Assembly (NCBI GenBank): GCA_000149265.1
Contig: CH002675.1
Location: 102,423 to 166,422, forward strand
Source: Ciona savignyi
Lineage: Eukaryota; Chordata; Ascidiacea; Phlebobranchia; Cionidae
DNA length: 64,000 nt
Reading direction: 5' to 3'
Shown: positions 59,301-64,000 of the stretch, piece after piece
How positions within the stretch are numbered: position 1 is the first letter of the stretch
Layout of the letters: each line of letters begins with the position of its first letter
Notes under the pieces: generated by a model
The model's database searches: none
Told to the model about the DNA's origin: nothing
The model's input: only the letters and a program-made list of their open reading frames with translations
Position numbers and translations under genes: made by a program

Positions 59301-61727
59301 CAACACAGAATAGGACCAGTTTATCTTTGGGTATTGGGTGCGTGGAATCCGGGTGTTTATTATTTTACTTACTTTTATGTTGTATGGGAGTTTGTATTAA
59401 TAGTTTAATTTAAGTATCGCTAAACATGACCCAATAATTATCCCAGAGGATGGTATTAGTTACCTGTGACCTGCCATAGCACAGATTTCAGTTTAAAATT
59501 GTGTGGGCACTAGTATACTATCAACAGTAATATAAGATTCTCATAGAGGAAATCTTGAAGGGGTCTATCCAAGATATATTTAACAGACAACAACCCACTA
59601 CCAATATTGAGCTGATAACCAGGTGTAACATATTTCTAACAAAAATCCCCAGCATTGTAATACCAGCTTTTCTCTTCTATTATGTTATTTATGTTAGTGA
59701 TATTGATTTTAACAGAATTTTGTTTGAATGTATGCATGTTTTCTATAAATCTTTTATCATATATCCTTGGCTTAAATCGGGGTATTTTCTTTTATAAAAT
59801 ATAAAAATGTTATTGTTTTAATAATTTGTAAAACTTTACCTTTGTTACTACATTCTGTTAAAGCCCATCCATACAACATTTAATGTTAAATTGTTATGTG
59901 TAAGTCGTAATTAAATGTTAAACAATTGAAAAGAATTGCACAATGAACGACCTAGGTTAAGAACAACGCGGCTGTAGTCGTCTACCTTATATGGAAAACG
60001 GAAATGATGTAACCGAAGAGTGAATGACGGACCGAAAGTAAATGTGCTTTGTTTTTCTCACTGGTCGCTGTTTGTTTTATAGAAACCAATGTTACATTAT
60101 TCGTGTATTTTTAATCGTTGGAATCATTGGAATTGGCTAAAAATATCGACATTCTCGACAGGTGGTGCGACCCTTCCATCACAGCAATCGTAAATAAACA
60201 TACATTTTAAAACCTCGTCCCAGCTAAATACAGCATCATGTTAGCAATCGAATATGTTTTCAATAATTTACAAGTTGATACTCAGACAGAATTGAATCAT
60301 TTTCTGTCCAATTGAATTTTGACTTCGCAGACGTGTATGGAAGAACAAGTGTTATAACGAATTTTATTAAAATTTGAACTGAAAACCATGTGTAAATTTC
60401 ATAGATAATCTCAACAACAAACCATACAAGTACAACCATAAATTCACAGGCGTTTTATTTAAGCTTCTTGGTGTTGAATAATTTAGTAAAATTCCAAAGC
60501 AGTATTTTATCAGAATTCAGATTATAATTAGAAAAGTCAATTTACTCGGTAACTTGAACTTTTAAACTTGGCGTATTCTCTAGTGATACATAACGTTTAT
60601 TGCCTTGACTTCAACTGATATTTTAGGATACGGAAAATTGCGGGTCATTACATGTTTTCACTTAACGAATCCATCCAGGTCAAATTAATAAATGCCTTCG
60701 AAAGTGTGGCACTTAAAACTTTTCTAGTGAAATTTCCTTTTTTGGATTTTTTCTTTTTTCCAATATGGTCCATACTTACAGCGCTACCTCTTCTAAAGCC
60801 GACTCCCTATTGTACCGGTCGCTTTACAGCACATTTTTCTTCGGGGCTTTAGTGTAATCATTTTGATATAAACATTTATTTTTCAAGTTTTATTTATTTA
60901 TTAAATTTTTATACGTTTTTGGCGACCACGTCAAAATATACCTAAAGTAAATAATTTATTGGGTTATAGACATGTTTTATCGACTGTCGTTTTTCCGTAT
61001 TTTTTCCGTGTCCAATTTTTTTTACTAAAGGTCCTGCTTCGTGTTTTTATCGTGGAAAAAACTCAATTATATCGATAGTTTAAAAATATCTCGTCTCATA
61101 ATTTACTCTAATATTGCCCTGGCACTTAGCGTATTCAAATCAATTTTTACATATTACGAAAATCTAAATTCGTCTGCACTTTTCGTGTTACCGGTACGCG
61201 TTGTTTGGTTTAGAAACACTGTCCACAGTGTTTTATGACGTTAACATATTGTGAGAACAATACAAACAAAACACTCTATTCCAAGAATAAGCTCCAGTAT
61301 CCAGACTGGACATTTGTGCCGTGTAGCTACTATGACCATAACGACAAGTTTGTTTAACCGGGTAAAATCCGTCTCATGTACTGAATTTTAAGATAAGTGG
61401 ACTCGGCAGCAAACCCAGTTTCCGGGTTTAAAGTTATTCAAGGTAAAATTAAAAAATACTACATAAGAGAAATGTTCATTTGAAAACTAAAACATGGTAC
61501 TCCGAAAAGAAACAGAACATAAAAACAAACAGCACGTACTTTGAAGCCTTCAGTAAGGCTTTTGCGTAGTCGTCTTCAGCTTTTGATCTTAATTTGAGAT
61601 AATCTTCAAGCCACTTGCAAACACGCTGCCCTTCCTTTATGTGCGTCACCACTGTTTCGAATCCATTCTGGGTTAAAAAGTCTCGTTCCCAAAACGAACC
61701 ACGAAATGTGCCGGGAGGATATGACAT
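56315..61727 (-). CDS. Pstpip: F-BAR and SH3 domain adaptor, PSTPIP family
   Basis: Five exons in transcript order: 61727-61540, 58794-58645, 58306-58217, 57946-57754 and 56857-56315 (TAA). All junctions keep phase; the product is 387 aa, close to PSTPIP1. The ATG at 61727 precedes SYPPGTFRGSFWERDF, the normal start of a PSTPIP F-BAR domain. An upstream extension of the frame exists but lacks family similarity. The F-BAR domain spans about residues 6-260, with LKLRSKAEDDYAKALLKASK, NEFREKQKEERKKHE and WINEHSEACEVF in family order. The C-terminal SH3 (about 331-387) has AIYDYI, ELKKGDL, GWFEG and LLPQNYV, so its ligand surface looks intact. PSTPIP proteins bend membranes and link actin regulators and PTP-PEST-type phosphatases; this role is inferred. 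An SH3 domain makes it PSTPIP1-like rather than PSTPIP2-like. Confidence 0.9.
58795..61539 (-). other. First intron of the PSTPIP-like gene
   Basis: This 2.7-kb intron shows no further exon. The codon split across it (AA|A, Lys) joins the two flanking F-BAR exons without loss of family alignment. It has a few long T-rich tracts and short open frames (59555-59797, 60652-60852, 61041-61238) without resemblance to known proteins. Confidence 0.7.
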
Positions 61728-64000
61728 AGTTTGGCTTGTTATCGGGGGAAATGGAATACGACTAAGCCAGGAAATGGGTACAAATACGACTATAAAATAA
61801 CCTGAATCTATCAAACTGTAATACAACCACAGAGCATTTTTAGTAAGTATTAATAAAAACCGAAGAACCAATATTGACACATACACACACAAACACACAT
61901 GTATATATATACCCATGATTAAATACATTTAACACAATTCCAATACTTAAAGTTCATCCCTATGTTAACCAAACGACCGAGTCTTATTTCTAAAGCCTGA
62001 TTAGAGATTTACATAACTTAACTTTAAAATAATCCTGTCATTTTGCGTCACAATTGAAACTTCTAATAGCATACGTCTGTATTTGAATATAAAATTTGCC
62101 TGATAAGATCATTGTCTGTATAACTGTTCTGCATTTTCAGAGATAAACCAATTTTTCTGTGTGTGTCTCTTCTTATCAAAATTTCAGTGTGTGTGTCTTT
62201 GTACAGTTTTAATAACCACACCACTTAAATATCAGCACCAATGTATCCATAACCATATTGGATCATATAAACGGTATACCCAGTTATTACATAACATAAT
62301 TAAGTTAACCAAAAGACTTCACATCAATTAATACAATGTGTTATTAGTGTCGTGAATTATATTATTGCATTAATTATCCTCTAAAACGTTTACTACTGCA
62401 CTCGTATGACATTAAAGTTATAGACATTCGCTCTAGCAAGTAATGTATTATGTCTGTTCATTCTTACTTTCCCGTATCCTTTCTTGTTATCGTTGAAACC
62501 ATCTGACTGTTCTGTATTTAGCTCTGTCCGCTTCCTATCTTTCAGGCGCATTTGGTTACTTCTTGGTGTTACATGATTGTATGGTAAATTGAACAGGCGT
62601 CTATTAACAATTTCCCAAAATAACAGCACGGTATACTTTAACACTAATTTCTAATCACGCCAATTTGGCCGTATCTCTTTGCAGCCAATTCACTATAATA
62701 GAGATCGTGACGCGTTATGGTGTGCTATACGTCACGCACGTTGCACGTCGCACGACACACACACAATTGCTTCCTACAGTTTCATATCATAACAATACCT
62801 TTGAAAATCCACATGGAACAAAAACTGTACTCCTTACTACGCTGTGTCAAGTAACTGCTGACTGCTGTGATCAAGCGCCAGTGTTGTGAAAACTTCCTGG
62901 AATACGTATGGATAACATTTTCGACTGTTGTTCAATTCACACTGTACACACTGAACCGGCAGTAACAGCACTATTTTGTTCACTTAAAATCAAGTTTTAT
63001 TACCAGCCTGGCGGTAAAAGTAAATACTCAACGGCTGTGTACTGTACTGACAGCGTATAAGTAATCTCCCTATACGTCGAAATATTAGATTAAAATATGC
63101 GATTTAGCTTGTTAAAACTAGTATAGACAGTGTAGAGCATTAGACACTTTAACGCAGATAGTTAAAAATCAAATTTTATGACTGTTCTGGACAATACCAG
63201 TACAAGACCATGAGTGGTACCCGGCGTTTTACGTCAATAAGAAAAGTCAACAAGACAGCGATTAAAATATTATTTAAGTATAGATAAGCGGCGATGTATA
63301 ACCGATTCCTGCTACACTGTACAACAGTAATGTATTCGAAATAATGTAAATCTGCCTTAACAACTAGAGTCTTTATGTAACTCGATACTTTTTATGTAGT
63401 TAGTTACTGAGACAACCCCATTTAGCAACTGAACCCGTCGACCACTTCGCGAATGTGAATTATTCGCTTGCAAATCAATCAAAATTACAGCGGTGATTCC
63501 TAATTTATCGTTTCGTGATACGAATCTGACAGTTTTATAACAACTTTATAATTGCTTTTGTAACACAACAACTATCGCTTGTGACTGAGTCTGTACTAGC
63601 CTTTACAATGACGTCATTTGATACGTTTAAAACGAATTCACACATAAACTGAAAAACATTTCACGCTGTTAATAGGACATGTTATTTCTCTTTTGCCCCA
63701 CCTCGCGACAAGGACTGGAGTACAGAAACAACCTATTAGAATATCTTAACTAATTGGCTCCTGCGACTTTTCTAATTACTACCTGCGCCTTGAAAAACTC
63801 ACTCACTTTTTTCGTTAACATTATTGCATTACAGCAGTGCTATGCTTTATTTTTGCTTGTGGTGCCGGTATAATTCAGGTATGTTAAAAGTATTTAGGTG
63901 CGTGTGCAATAATATGAGAAGTTTTAATTCGCGATTCCAACTTTTACTTTCCAGCTTTTACAAAGTGAAAGTAGTAACCTGGATTTGTAGTAAATATTAG
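61728..64000. other. Upstream flank of the PSTPIP-like gene, no gene recognised
   Basis: This should hold the promoter of the F-BAR gene. I see no coding exon. Open frames at 62393-62644 (GTG start) and 62665-62889 have no resemblance to known families. Confidence 0.5.

Overview
This looks like nuclear DNA from a tunicate, almost certainly a Ciona species. It is AT-rich, with short exons, GT-AG introns and many short tRNA-derived repeats, and the best-conserved proteins are chordate transcription factors. All gene models were built by hand: splice sites were chosen so that reading phase is kept and the product matches family features known from memory. No alignment or database search was run.

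Layout. (1) 1-9367 is non-coding flank with a hAT-type MITE. (2) 9368-11475 (+) is a five-exon PRDM1/Blimp-1-related zinc-finger gene without a PR/SET domain. (3) 11476-18524 is intergenic DNA with a 100-N gap. (4) 18525-22722 (+) is a second five-exon PRDM1-related gene, a tandem paralogue with the same zinc-finger exon structure. (5) 26491-47431 (-) is an Rfx6 orthologue with 19 visible exons: an RFX winged-helix DNA-binding domain, the central conserved regions and the RFX dimerisation region. Its sixth visible intron (34205-42858) is swollen by a roughly 6-kb repeat structure with inverted ends made of 22-bp minisatellite arrays; it encloses broken coding fragments, including a PHD finger. 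One expected Rfx6 exon was not found there. (6) 47432-56314 is intergenic and holds a piggyBac-like MITE, a hAT deletion derivative with a BED-finger relic, SINEs and a 309-N gap. (7) 56315-61727 (-) is a five-exon F-BAR plus SH3 adaptor gene of the PSTPIP family. (8) 61728-64000 shows nothing I can call a gene.

How the genes relate. The two PRDM1-related proteins are predicted DNA-binding repressors, with Groucho-type (eh1) and CtBP-type short motifs. Rfx6 is a gut and pancreatic endocrine transcription factor in vertebrates. The F-BAR/SH3 protein is a cytoskeleton and membrane adaptor with no evident functional tie to the others. PRDM1 and RFX6 are also linked in human (6q), so their proximity here may be ancestral chordate linkage.

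The most interesting observations are an apparent gene-conversion tract confined to one zinc-finger exon of the PRDM1 pair, the minisatellite-ended element inside Rfx6, a splice acceptor of the last Rfx6 exon that coincides with a SINE tail, and several DNA-transposon relics with readable target-site duplications.
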